NCBI GenBank assembly: GCA_015064555.1
Contig: SVRZ01000023.1
Location: 1-39,251 of the forward strand
Reading direction: 5' to 3'
Source: Oscillospiraceae bacterium
GTDB taxonomy: Bacteria; Bacillota; Clostridia; Oscillospirales; CAG-272
DNA: 39,251 nt
How positions within the stretch are numbered: position 1 is the stretch's first letter; each line of letters opens with the position of its first letter. Positions 1 through 9,349 of the stretch are shown here, one piece after another. Below the pieces are notes generated by a model. It ran no database searches and was not told the origin of the DNA. It was given only the letters and a program-made list of their open reading frames with translations. The translations under genes and the position numbers were made by a program.

Positions 1-110
1 ATAAGCGTACAAGGGTACGCTGAGTGAGGAAACGAGGATAGAATAAAAAACTTTAATAAAGATGAGGAAAAACGGAGTTTTTCAACCTTTAAAATATTAT
101 AAAAGTACGG

Positions 111-139
111 CAGAGGCACTGTGTTTTACAGTGCCTCTG
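111..139. terminator. Hairpin terminator-like repeat, copy 1
   Basis: A perfect 12-bp stem (111-122 with 128-139) closes a GTTTT loop. On the + strand it is followed by a T-rich run (TAGTTTTTTATT). Read on the - strand it is followed by a U-rich tail, so it can also end the M3 peptidase gene that stops at 195. Bases 91-132 match 16167-16208 at 41 of 42 positions, so it is one copy of a repeated element. Confidence 0.75.
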
Positions 140-194
140 TAGTTTTTTATTGGTTACGCCTAAATGACGCAGCCCCACGAAATATTAGCTTAAT

Positions 195-2102
195 TTACGC
201 AGCCAACTCACCCGAGCCGTTATTCTTGAAGAAATGACTGCCGGTTATTATAAAGTGGATCTCATCTGCTATCTTTTGCAGAACACCGCTTTCGAAGGGC
301 GAGCTGAGCCCTGCGGCGACTATAGTTTCCTCGAAGGTCATATCTTCTTCGCTGCGGTCGATGATGCTCTTATAAGCTAAGAGGCTTTCGCCGTTTTCCG
401 TCGGCATAAGATAGAGCTGGAGAGCAGGGACGAGCGAGGTGCAATAGGACTGAACGTAGAAGGGGTAGAGGAAGATATGCGGAATAAATGTCACCGAAAT
501 ATCGTTGACGTACTTTGTATTGAGCTTGAATTCTTCTGCCGCCTTAACTATAAGTTTATTGAGATTTTCCTCGTTTATAGCGTCATAGGGAAGATCGTAT
601 GCCAATGCCTCAAACCTTGCATAGAAGCCCTCATATATGAGCGTTTCCATAGCTGAGGAAAGCTTTTTATAGGTCAGATAGCGCATATCCGAATCCGAAA
701 GGATATCCTCCATATAATGGAGCATTATATATTCGAGCGCCTGAGAGGATACCTCCTTCTGATCTATAGAGGTGGTACCGTTGTCATTGATAAATGCGTC
801 GACGAAATGACCAAACTCGTGATAGAGCGTGGAATAATCCTCGCTCTTACCGCTTGCCGTCATAAATATGAAGGGCGCATCGTAATCATCAATATAGGTC
901 GTGAAGGCACCGTCCTGGCGGTTGAGCTTTTCGGTTTCTATATCAAACAGCTCAAACTGAAGCATATATGCGAATATATCGGCAAGGTCCTGATCGTTTT
1001 TCTTAAGAGTCGAATAGCAGTTGTTTACAAGCGTGTGTAATTCGAGCTTCGACTGCTCTGTAGTTTCAAAGAAGGGATTGAATACGAAATAGCTGAGAGT
1101 CGAATAGACCGGAATGATATAATCGGCAATATCCTTAAGAAATCTCTCAATCTTTTCGGGCTCATAATCCCTCGCATGCGACTTGTATGCATACGTCATA
1201 TAGCTGTCGTCGCCAAGCTCGGTCGCGATAAGACTTCTGACCTTGAAAAGATCGATATATATACTTCTCGATTTCTCCTTTGATATCTTCTGGTATTCCT
1301 GCATACAGTAGGTAAATGCGGTGATATATTCGGTGGATTTTTCACCGTATTTGTCCTTGTGAAAGGCGAGTATACGGTCGACCGTATCGGTCTGATTCTT
1401 ATAGGTTATCTCCACTGTAGCGGTAGAGATAGACGAGTAGTCAGCCTCGAGCTGCTCCTCGGTCTTCCAGAGCTGTATCATCGCCTCGGTGAGAGTGCCG
1501 CCGTCCTTATAGTTCTCTATAAGTCCTTCGCCAAAATATTCTTTCTCAAATCTCTCGGCATGAGGTGAATTAGCCGCCGCCTCAAACATATCCTCGACCT
1601 TACCCGCAAAGGTGGGGTAGTTGGTTGTGATATAGGTGAACTGCGGATTCCAGAATTCGTCGGATGAATCTATGGAGTTGTAAATATTTGTAAAGGCATA
1701 CATAGAACGCACAAGGGAGTATGGTGCTTCTATTTCCTCAATCGCCGCGATCTGCTCCTCAAAGCTTATCTCATTTGCCTTTATCAGCTCGATAACACGG
1801 TCAAATCCGCCTATAACGGCAGCGAAATCAGGTCTTTCGAACTTCATTTCGGAGAACTTGACGGTTCTTCTGTCATATTCCTTATATTCGGGAACGGTAA
1901 TTTTATCTCTGTAATCTTCGTTTTCTGCCGCACCGCTATTATCACCGGCATCTGCACCGCCGTTATTATTGGTGCCGCCGGAGGAGCCGACATCGGTATT
2001 ACCGCCCGTGGTCTGACAGCTGATAAGCAGAGTAAACGATGAACAGAGAAGCGCAATAGTCAATATCAGCGCCGCAATTCTTTTTGCAAAGCCTACGGTC
2101 AT
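195..2102 (-). CDS. M3-family metallopeptidase lipoprotein (oligoendopeptidase F/thimet-like)
   Basis: Probably a zinc oligopeptidase anchored outside the cell membrane, cutting short peptides. The 635-residue product starts with a signal peptide ending in the lipobox L-I-S-C (about residue 29), followed by a Gly/Asn/Ser-rich linker to about residue 60, as in surface lipoproteins. The zinc motif HEFGH is at residues 428-432, and the third ligand is the Glu of SSQALEYI at 457, 25 residues after the second His, as in the M3 family. Length fits the family. The start is supported by an AAGGAAGGA ribosome site. It stands alone: the upstream neighbour on the same strand ends in its own terminator (2219-2258), and the 111-139 hairpin lies 55 bases past the stop. 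The exact substrate cannot be read from sequence. Confidence 0.9.
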   Translation of the reverse strand: MTVGFAKRIAALILTIALLCSSFTLLISCQTTGGNTDVGSSGGTNNNGGADAGDNSGAAENEDYRDKITVPEYKEYDRRTVKFSEMKFERPDFAAVIGGFDRVIELIKANEISFEEQIAAIEEIEAPYSLVRSMYAFTNIYNSIDSSDEFWNPQFTYITTNYPTFAGKVEDMFEAAANSPHAERFEKEYFGEGLIENYKDGGTLTEAMIQLWKTEEQLEADYSSISTATVEITYKNQTDTVDRILAFHKDKYGEKSTEYITAFTYCMQEYQKISKEKSRSIYIDLFKVRSLIATELGDDSYMTYAYKSHARDYEPEKIERFLKDIADYIIPVYSTLSYFVFNPFFETTEQSKLELHTLVNNCYSTLKKNDQDLADIFAYMLQFELFDIETEKLNRQDGAFTTYIDDYDAPFIFMTASGKSEDYSTLYHEFGHFVDAFINDNGTTSIDQKEVSSQALEYIMLHYMEDILSDSDMRYLTYKKLSSAMETLIYEGFYARFEALAYDLPYDAINEENLNKLIVKAAEEFKLNTKYVNDISVTFIPHIFLYPFYVQSYCTSLVPALQLYLMPTENGESLLAYKSIIDRSEEDMTFEETIVAAGLSSPFESGVLQKIADEIHFIITGSHFFKNNGSGELAA

Positions 2103-2218
2103 AAAAGATCCTTCCTTCAGATTTTTTAGGATTAACCAATATTATTTTAACACAACTTTCGTAATAAATAATAAAGTAAATGAAAAGAAATTGTGAACTA
2201 AAGGAAAAAAGGCAATAA

Positions 2219-2258
2219 AGATGCAGGGAAACCGAATTTGCTTCGGTGCCCTGCATCT
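2219..2258 (-). terminator. Rho-independent terminator of the fucosidase/mini-peptide transcript
   Basis: Arms 2219-2228 and 2249-2258 are complementary, with a further inner ACCGAA/TTCGGT stem. Read on the - strand the hairpin is followed by a run containing TTTTTT. It lies 45 bases after the stop of the 43-residue peptide gene. Confidence 0.8.
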
Positions 2259-2302
2259 TGGATTTTATTCTGCTTGAATATGGATTTTATTGATTTGTCG
2301 TG

Positions 2303-2434
2303 TCACGCTAAATCAAGATCCCATATTCCGTCATTTTCCTCCTTGGGAGTGGTTTCGGTTCCCGGAGATGACGTGATAATATCGGCACAACCCGGATCTA
2401 TGATCTCTATAGTCGGGAGCTTATATTTTTTCAT
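2303..2434 (-). CDS. Short orphan peptide (43 aa) co-transcribed with the fucosidase
   Basis: I do not recognise a function. The gene starts at the ATG at 2434, behind a perfect AAGGAGGT site placed 5 bases upstream. The longer reading of the same frame starts inside the preceding gene and has no comparable site. The peptide begins MKKYKLPTIEIID, has one Cys (about residue 15), a Ser/Thr/Glu-rich middle and an acidic end DGIWDLDLA. It has no signal peptide or membrane segment. It lies 16 bases after the fucosidase stop and before the terminator, so the two share a transcript. Short peptides of this flavour (MKxYxxPxIEI..., acidic tail) are, from memory, frequent unnamed products in gut Clostridia. 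It could be a RiPP-like precursor, a regulatory peptide or a small structural protein. Confidence 0.75.
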   Translation of the reverse strand: MKKYKLPTIEIIDPGCADIITSSPGTETTPKEENDGIWDLDLA

Positions 2435-2450
2435 TTTTACCTCCTTGCTC

Positions 2451-5400
2451 TCAAGCGTTGAGTGAATCGTAGTAGTCGAAAATAGCATCAAAGGCGCCGA
2501 TGTCAAACAGTCTTTCGAAGATTATGTTGCCTATTACCGCATATCCTGCAGCATTTGGGTGGCAGCTGTCAGCCAGAAGAAGCTCGCTGACGGTACCGTC
2601 GATTATATTTGCTTGTACCGAGATTATAGCCTCCTCAGAGTAGCCGGCAAGCTCATATGAGCTTCTTGAATTGAGCTCGTTACCCATATTGATATATCTG
2701 TCTCCCCAGCGAGCGCTAAGAGCCTCGGTGATAGCCTTGCGGCTTTCGTTAGAGCCTGAGGTGGTTGAAATTATCAGGTAATATTCGGGATTTCCGCAAG
2801 CGGAAAGTATTTCCTCCTGCTGCTTTATGAGGTTGGAAAAATCGTTATTGAATCCGCCGTTTTCGCCCATAAATATGATAAGCGTCCTTCCGTCGTAAAT
2901 GACAGATGCATTAGTAAGAACTTTTGCTCCTTGCGAAAAATTGATCCTGTCGGTCTTGCCGTCTGTACGGCTGAAGGTATATCTGAGATATTGATAATCG
3001 CAATTCCATATATACTTTCCCTCGGGAATATCCTCAGTCACCGAGCAGCTTAAAATTCCCGTTACAGTCACGGTTTTTCCGTTTTCATCGGTTCCCGTGA
3101 TGGTAACGCTTTGCATCTGCGGATTAACCGATATATCCTTGCGCAAGATGCCTTCGCGACCGCTCATACCGTTCTTGCTTTGCATAAGCGGGAGGATGAT
3201 TGGAGAGTCAGAGATGCTTATCGAATTTCCAAGGTACAGATAATAGCTATCTGTGTTCGCTCTTGCCGCTATCGTGAAGGTGGTTTCACCTCCGACACCG
3301 CAGTTGGCAATGTTGATTCCGCCGTATACCTTGCTTGCTATGAGATTGCGGAGCACCTCTGAGTAAGTACCGCCCGCTGCGGTGCTTCCGAGCGCGGTAA
3401 GATCAAGACCGTGTCGATCTGCAACGGTGGTGTTATAGGCATTCGAGCCCGCGGTGATAGAATCTCCCCAGGCAGCTATATCAGGAAGCATCGTGCCGGC
3501 TACATCCTCGTCTATGTTATTTGGGATAGGCTTGTATACTACATTTATTGCACTGCTTTTCAAAGCTGTTATCTTGAGATAGAGATCGCGCGTATAGTAT
3601 CCCGAAACCGCAGGCGAGGGAATAGATATCTTTTCGCCCTTTACGGCATATACCGTTTTAGGCTCCGCAAGAGTGCGTCCGTTCTCGTCAACATAGCTTA
3701 CGTCAATCTTCACGCTGTTTTTGAAATCTCTTGCGCTCTGACAGTATTTCCAGAAGCGCTCAACGAGATTGACCAGATCCGCATTATTCTCTCCGAGCGC
3801 CCATGCGTGATATGCCGCTATATGGAAGCTTCCTGATTCTCCGTTTGCCGTATATGTGATCGTATCACACATAGCATAGGCATATACGTCGAGTTCAACG
3901 TACGAACCGTATGCATCCTTGCCTTCGGTATAGGTGTATTCTCTGCCGTTTATATAGAAGCGGTATTCGATACTCGCATCCGCACCGTCTGCAATGTAAA
4001 ATCTGAGAGCCGGTGTAGAGTTAAGAGCAAAGGTCGCTGCCTTGAAACCGGGGGTGTTGACCTTTTCAGAGCCCTCCGGATCATAGAGGGAGGTTTCGTC
4101 GTATCTTTCTCCGATCAGCGAATCTATTTTAGCAACTGTACCGTCGGTGTCAGTATCGAAATATCTGTAAGCAGCTCTGACGTATGAAAGAACGTCGCGG
4201 ATCACCTGCTTTTCAACCTCGTTGGAGGTGGCGAACACCTTCTTCGCATATTTGAGGATGGAGAAGGTGAATCGTCCTGTAGCTACAGTAGTTCCATTGG
4301 ATGCCTTAACGGTAAGGATAATGTCTTTTGCGGCTTCCTTTGCATCCAGCTCCTTTTGCACAACGTAATATCTTTTTCCTTCAAGCTCGGTTATAGAATA
4401 CTCGAGGGAGGAAAGATCGGTATAGCCGATTCCGTCAAATACAAAGCTTACTGTTCCATCTACAGGGATATAAACGTTCATTTTTATGCTGGAATCAAGT
4501 GTTATACTTACCTGAGGAATATAACTGCTGAACTGCGCAGCGCTGAGTCCGAATACAGTATTATCTGCCGTTTCCGAAATCTTAACAAACTGCAGCGCAC
4601 CGTTATTGAATAGAGCGCTCGGTGCGGATGAGCCCGCAGGGAGAGTGATAGTGGGATAACTGCCATCGTACTTGCCGAGCATAAGCTTATCCTCAGCATT
4701 TGATACCTTCATTATTGCAGGCGAATCTATTCTGTCTGCTGTGATATTACCGCCGTTTATAGTTATATCGGCATCAATATAATTGGAAACCGAGAGGTCG
4801 AAGAGAAGTCCGTTTCCGCTCTTGAAGGAGCAGTTGTTAAATACTGCCGATACAGAAATATTCTTAGAGCCGGAGCCGGTATCTACAACGTCGAAGGTGC
4901 CGATCGATATCAGCGGCTTATAAGAAGATACGCATTTATCGAAGGTGACGTTATCATACGTGAACCTGAATTCCTTGGTTCCCGCATATCCGAAGTTTCC
5001 GCTCTTTCCCTTGGAGGATATCTGCATCAGCGGCATATCGTTGGTAAGAATAGTTCCGTTTTTGACGTTTATTACAGTAGTATCAAGATAAACGGTTCCG
5101 CCGGACGTAACCGCCTTGCCTACAAGGTCAAAAAGATAATTGCTTTTTTGTGTAATCGTATGATTACCAAGGTCTATGGTAAGAGTTCCGAGAAGCTGAG
5201 CCAGATTAGCAAAGACAGCGTCCTCGTGTATATAATCCTTATTCATATACAGCATCAGACTCTCGCCGTAGAATATTCCGTTTTTATTAGGATAAAGCAG
5301 ATTTTTGATCTTGTTTTCCATAACGTCGCGGTAGGAATCGTACGAGCCTATGTGAAGATCGTTATAGAATAACGAGAAGGTTTTGGAGGATAGGTTCTCG

Positions 5401-8400
5401 GGAATATATCCGTATGGAGTAGAGATTGCCGAGAGCACGTATGTAGTATTGCTCTTGTCGACCGTAAGGCTTGCAAGATGCATATCTCCGTTATCTGTCT
5501 TGAAGGTAGCGGTAGGTGCATGATCGGTATATGGTACGGTGATCTGAGTTCTCGCGCCTGCAGAATTTTTCGAGAAGACAACACTATCCTCTGTTGCAAA
5601 TCCGCTTGTGGGCAGAAAAGCGGATATGCTTTTCGGGGCTACCGTACCGCCTTTTATATTCAGGCTTGTCTCGGATGCACCCTTCGTACATGAATCGTTT
5701 AGCACGGTTATCTTAGTCTGCGAGGAGTAATTGAGATTGCAGTTGATAAGCTCCACGGAGAATTTCAGCTTCTGGGTTGAATTGAATGAGCCGCGTGCCT
5801 TGAACATCGTGTAGTCATTGATAGCGGCATTGGGCATAAAGGTGAGATTCTCAAACTTAAGATTGCAGGTTTTTGTTCCGGTGTATTTACCGGAATTTCC
5901 GAATGCCTCTGCTATGATCTTTGAGGTGCAGAGTGTACCGTTCTTGAAGGTAACAGATGTCACATAATTGTGACCGAGTCCCTCTTTGACTTCAAAGCCG
6001 AGAAGTCTCGGTGCATCAGAGGTAAGCGTTTTACCGCCAAGATCCAATATAACTTCACCGTTCAGTTGGAATGCCGCATTCCAACCGGCACCCGATGCGG
6101 TTCCCTTGGTGTAGCAATCCTTGAGCAGATAAATTACTATTGTTCCGCCTTGGTAGTATTGGCCTTCTTTGAGGTACTGTCTTGCTTTGTCAAGACCGCC
6201 GTCTATAACGGCACTGCCTACGTCTATGAATTTGTAGGTAGAGCTTCCGCGTTGCTTGGCGAAGATTGCGAATTCCGCAGTATCGGTTATACTGCTTGAG
6301 GGGATTTTGCCGTACTCGGTGTCTATCGCCTCAGCGGTGTATGCAAGAGTGCGGTCGCTTTCTGAGCCGTTGACCGCGGTTACCGCATAAGTCGTTCTCA
6401 CGTTTTTGTCAGCTTCATTTGGAGTGTAGCTGAAGTTCGTGGAAGTTGTGCTTCCAATAAGAGTATACGTAGGAGCATTTCCGAGTGCCGCATATACGTT
6501 GTAGGAGCTCGCCTCCGCAGAGGCATTCCAGGTAAGAGTAGACACTCCGGAGCTGTTTTCCGATATCTTCAGATCGAGCGGAGCGCTCGGCTTTTGAATG
6601 CTTCTGAAGTTTTTTATAGTATAGCTTTTTCCTGCTTCTGTGTGGAATGATATAAGATTATCGCCGGATACGGTGTAGCTCACCGGGCTTCCGTTTGAGT
6701 CGGTAACGAGCGCATCGGTTATAGAGGGATAATAAACAGATGCCGTACCCCCCATCTTTGAAGTGATCACAAAGGTGTCTGCAAGTCCGTTTTTCCAGGT
6801 AGCAGAAACCTCAAATCCGCCTCTTGCGACCAGTCCGCTATAAGAGCCGACAGACCACTGAGAGGGAAGTGCCGCGAGCGGCTCGATATAGCCCTCATGA
6901 CTCTGAAGAAGCATTTCGGAAATTCCTGCCGTCGCTCCGAAGCTTCCGTCGATCTGGAAGGGAGGACCTATATTCCAGAGATTATATGCCGTCCTGTCCT
7001 TTATAAGCGACGAGAGAAGCCTGTAAGCATCATCTCCTCTCTTTACTCTTGCAAAGAGGTTCATTCTGTGTGCACGCGCCCAGCCCATAGAGCCAAGACC
7101 GCGATTGTCAAGAACCACCTCTGCCGCATCGAGCCAGGCAGGCGTGCTTGAGTTGATGATATTTCCGGGATAAAGACCTACAAGCTGTGATACGTGCCTG
7201 TGGGTAGGATCGTCGCCAAGCGAGCTGTAATAGCTCTCCTCGCGGAATTCCTTTATCTGTCCCGAAAGACCGACGTTTATAGGATCATACTTATCTATCT
7301 GCTCCATAACGGTCTTAAAGATAGAATATTCCTCGCTAGATAACACCGAGGGATCGTCGAGATTTATTCCGAGCTCTCTTGCTGCCTCGAGCGCGTGGAA
7401 ATTATTGAGATATGCAAAGGTCTGCGCATAGGTTGTGCCGACGGTATAATACCATACTCCGTTTACCTTCATTTCGGGAGAATCGCAGTATGAAACAAGG
7501 TAGTTTCCATCAGCATCCTTCTCAACGCATTTCGTTATGTATTTTGCTGCACCGACCAGCACGTCATATACGTAATTCAGCACTGCGGGATCCTTGGTAA
7601 AGGAATAATAATCCCAGAATACCTGAGTCATAAATCCAAGATGACCTGCAGAGCGGTCGCTTGTATATCGGTATGGATAGGTGTGTGTTCCAACAACCCA
7701 GCCGTTGCCTCCGTCCTTACCGTATGCTGTGGGATTGTATTGCTGGATTATTGAATCGGCGTAAGCCTCTGCTTTATCCATATAAGCCACGTTGTACTGA
7801 ACGTAGGCTTCGAATGTCTCCGCCAGATTGGTAGAGAATGCCGGCCAGTAGTTCATTTCAACGTTGATATTGTGTGTGTAAGCGCTTGCCCACGGAGGAG
7901 TGTTATAGGTGTTCCACGTGCCCTGAAGGTTTGCGGGAAGTGCTCCGCTACGTGAGGAGGCAATAAGCAGATATCTTCCGTACTGGAATATAAGCATTTC
8001 AAGATAACGGCTCGACGTACCGTTTTTATAGTTATCGAGAAGCTTGTCTGTTGTAAGAGAAAGATCGGATTCGGTACATCCGAGATTTAAGCTTACTCTT
8101 CCAAAAAGATCTGAGTAGTCCTCTACATGCGCATCGCGGAGAAGCATATAAGAGTCCTCATAGCTCATATTCGATATTTTTTGGTTGATGGCGTTCATAT
8201 ATCCGCCGATCTTTTTTCTCGTATCCTCGAGTGTTGTGTTTTTTGTAGGCTTTGCGTTGTCATCTGAGGTGAATATTTCGCTTGACAACTCATAGTCTGT
8301 GCCGAGTGTGAGGATGATATATGCATCATCGGCATTTGTAACTGTGATAGTGCCATCGGTATCACCGTCCTTGTTAACAGCGGTGGTTGCGGCAATTTGA

Positions 8401-9152
8401 CCGCCGCTTGTATATACGCGGTAAAGACCGATAAAATCTATGCCGTAATATCCCATGTTACCGGAAAGCTCGATCTCTCCAACTCCGTTGTTGACAGATG
8501 ATATCACGCTTCCGCTCTTGGTAACACCGTCACCTTCAAAGGCTCCGTATGCCTGTTCGTAGGGGATAGTCGGGCGCAGAGTAAATGAGAGCGAACCGTT
8601 CTTGTCTGCGCTGAGGCGTATGACCAGAGCCTTGTCGGGGTATGAAGCAAAGTATTCTCTTGTGTACCTTGTACCCCGGTAAGTGTATTCAACGCCGGAT
8701 ATCGCAGTCTTCAGATCTAAATAACGGCTATACCCCTCAATCTCGGTATTGGTATGATCAAAATCAATGTACGTCTCGGAGAAGCTGTTGAGTCCTCCGA
8801 TGGTATACCAGACGCCGTCCTTCTGAACGCTTGTGGGCTGCATCAGCGTTTTTTCTGTTATTTGTATTCTCTCAGTTTCGGTTCTGCCAAAGATGTTGGC
8901 GCCGAAATACCCGTTTCCGATAGGTAATGACCAGCGCTCCCATCCTATATCCGAATTTGCACCCGTTGTCGATGCGGATGGAGAATTTTCATTTTCCATC
9001 AGTGTCTCTTCGTCATACCATAGCTTCAATGGTATATCCTCGCTTTCAAGGATAGCCGATTCACCGGAGGATGCGCTTGCCGTAAACGCAATCGGTAGAA
9101 TACCTGTGAGCATAGAGCATAGGAAGAGAAGAGAGATAAGCTTCTTCTTCAT
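2451..9152 (-). CDS. Secreted multidomain GH95 alpha-L-fucosidase with C-terminal SGNH esterase-like domain
   Basis: Probably removes alpha-1,2-linked fucose from host or plant glycans outside the cell. The 2,233-residue product has a signal peptide (1-28) and a GH95 catalytic region (about 40-850). GH95 landmarks are WSLPIGNGYFGANIFG, the paired Asn of HNINVEMNYWP (about 428-430), the acid of DSPE (about 560), THRHVSQLVGLYPG, and QIDGSFGATAGISEM (Asp about 735); these align with the Asn/Asn/Glu/Asp catalytic set known from Bifidobacterium AfcA. A fibronectin-III-like domain follows (about 855-940), then two related beta-helix-like modules (about 950-1215 and 1235-1500), a beta-rich linker, and an SGNH domain (about 1890-2233) with GDSI, NCGVGGE, GENGG and DSCHP blocks. 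No sortase motif or dockerin was seen. The start has AAAAGGAGA. A divergent AraC-type gene is the likely regulator. Confidence 0.9.
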   Translation of the reverse strand: MKKKLISLLFLCSMLTGILPIAFTASASSGESAILESEDIPLKLWYDEETLMENENSPSASTTGANSDIGWERWSLPIGNGYFGANIFGRTETERIQITEKTLMQPTSVQKDGVWYTIGGLNSFSETYIDFDHTNTEIEGYSRYLDLKTAISGVEYTYRGTRYTREYFASYPDKALVIRLSADKNGSLSFTLRPTIPYEQAYGAFEGDGVTKSGSVISSVNNGVGEIELSGNMGYYGIDFIGLYRVYTSGGQIAATTAVNKDGDTDGTITVTNADDAYIILTLGTDYELSSEIFTSDDNAKPTKNTTLEDTRKKIGGYMNAINQKISNMSYEDSYMLLRDAHVEDYSDLFGRVSLNLGCTESDLSLTTDKLLDNYKNGTSSRYLEMLIFQYGRYLLIASSRSGALPANLQGTWNTYNTPPWASAYTHNINVEMNYWPAFSTNLAETFEAYVQYNVAYMDKAEAYADSIIQQYNPTAYGKDGGNGWVVGTHTYPYRYTSDRSAGHLGFMTQVFWDYYSFTKDPAVLNYVYDVLVGAAKYITKCVEKDADGNYLVSYCDSPEMKVNGVWYYTVGTTYAQTFAYLNNFHALEAARELGINLDDPSVLSSEEYSIFKTVMEQIDKYDPINVGLSGQIKEFREESYYSSLGDDPTHRHVSQLVGLYPGNIINSSTPAWLDAAEVVLDNRGLGSMGWARAHRMNLFARVKRGDDAYRLLSSLIKDRTAYNLWNIGPPFQIDGSFGATAGISEMLLQSHEGYIEPLAALPSQWSVGSYSGLVARGGFEVSATWKNGLADTFVITSKMGGTASVYYPSITDALVTDSNGSPVSYTVSGDNLISFHTEAGKSYTIKNFRSIQKPSAPLDLKISENSSGVSTLTWNASAEASSYNVYAALGNAPTYTLIGSTTSTNFSYTPNEADKNVRTTYAVTAVNGSESDRTLAYTAEAIDTEYGKIPSSSITDTAEFAIFAKQRGSSTYKFIDVGSAVIDGGLDKARQYLKEGQYYQGGTIVIYLLKDCYTKGTASGAGWNAAFQLNGEVILDLGGKTLTSDAPRLLGFEVKEGLGHNYVTSVTFKNGTLCTSKIIAEAFGNSGKYTGTKTCNLKFENLTFMPNAAINDYTMFKARGSFNSTQKLKFSVELINCNLNYSSQTKITVLNDSCTKGASETSLNIKGGTVAPKSISAFLPTSGFATEDSVVFSKNSAGARTQITVPYTDHAPTATFKTDNGDMHLASLTVDKSNTTYVLSAISTPYGYIPENLSSKTFSLFYNDLHIGSYDSYRDVMENKIKNLLYPNKNGIFYGESLMLYMNKDYIHEDAVFANLAQLLGTLTIDLGNHTITQKSNYLFDLVGKAVTSGGTVYLDTTVINVKNGTILTNDMPLMQISSKGKSGNFGYAGTKEFRFTYDNVTFDKCVSSYKPLISIGTFDVVDTGSGSKNISVSAVFNNCSFKSGNGLLFDLSVSNYIDADITINGGNITADRIDSPAIMKVSNAEDKLMLGKYDGSYPTITLPAGSSAPSALFNNGALQFVKISETADNTVFGLSAAQFSSYIPQVSITLDSSIKMNVYIPVDGTVSFVFDGIGYTDLSSLEYSITELEGKRYYVVQKELDAKEAAKDIILTVKASNGTTVATGRFTFSILKYAKKVFATSNEVEKQVIRDVLSYVRAAYRYFDTDTDGTVAKIDSLIGERYDETSLYDPEGSEKVNTPGFKAATFALNSTPALRFYIADGADASIEYRFYINGREYTYTEGKDAYGSYVELDVYAYAMCDTITYTANGESGSFHIAAYHAWALGENNADLVNLVERFWKYCQSARDFKNSVKIDVSYVDENGRTLAEPKTVYAVKGEKISIPSPAVSGYYTRDLYLKITALKSSAINVVYKPIPNNIDEDVAGTMLPDIAAWGDSITAGSNAYNTTVADRHGLDLTALGSTAAGGTYSEVLRNLIASKVYGGINIANCGVGGETTFTIAARANTDSYYLYLGNSISISDSPIILPLMQSKNGMSGREGILRKDISVNPQMQSVTITGTDENGKTVTVTGILSCSVTEDIPEGKYIWNCDYQYLRYTFSRTDGKTDRINFSQGAKVLTNASVIYDGRTLIIFMGENGGFNNDFSNLIKQQEEILSACGNPEYYLIISTTSGSNESRKAITEALSARWGDRYINMGNELNSRSSYELAGYSEEAIISVQANIIDGTVSELLLADSCHPNAAGYAVIGNIIFERLFDIGAFDAIFDYYDSLNA

Positions 9153-9265
9153 TTTGCGGTTCTCCTTTTGATTTGTTTTTAATGCAAATTCAGCAAAATA
9201 CTCAAAGCAGTTGTAAAAAATAACTAAAACCTATTGAAATATTTTTGCTTAAATTGTATTATACC

Positions 9266-9294
9266 TTGATTTTAACATAAAGATATGCTAAAAT
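9266..9294 (+). promoter_or_regulatory. Promoter of the AraC-type regulator
   Basis: TTGATT (9266-9271), 17-base spacer, TAAAAT (9289-9294). Two further TATAAT-like boxes follow at 9300-9305 and 9325-9330 in this very AT-rich divergent region. On the opposite strand a TATAAT (9259-9264) points toward the fucosidase but lacks a good -35, as expected for an activator-dependent promoter. Confidence 0.55.
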
Positions 9295-9349
9295 GAATGT
9301 ATAATTATACCTTTTTTCATGTATTATAATTTCAAAGGCGGTGGCATAT

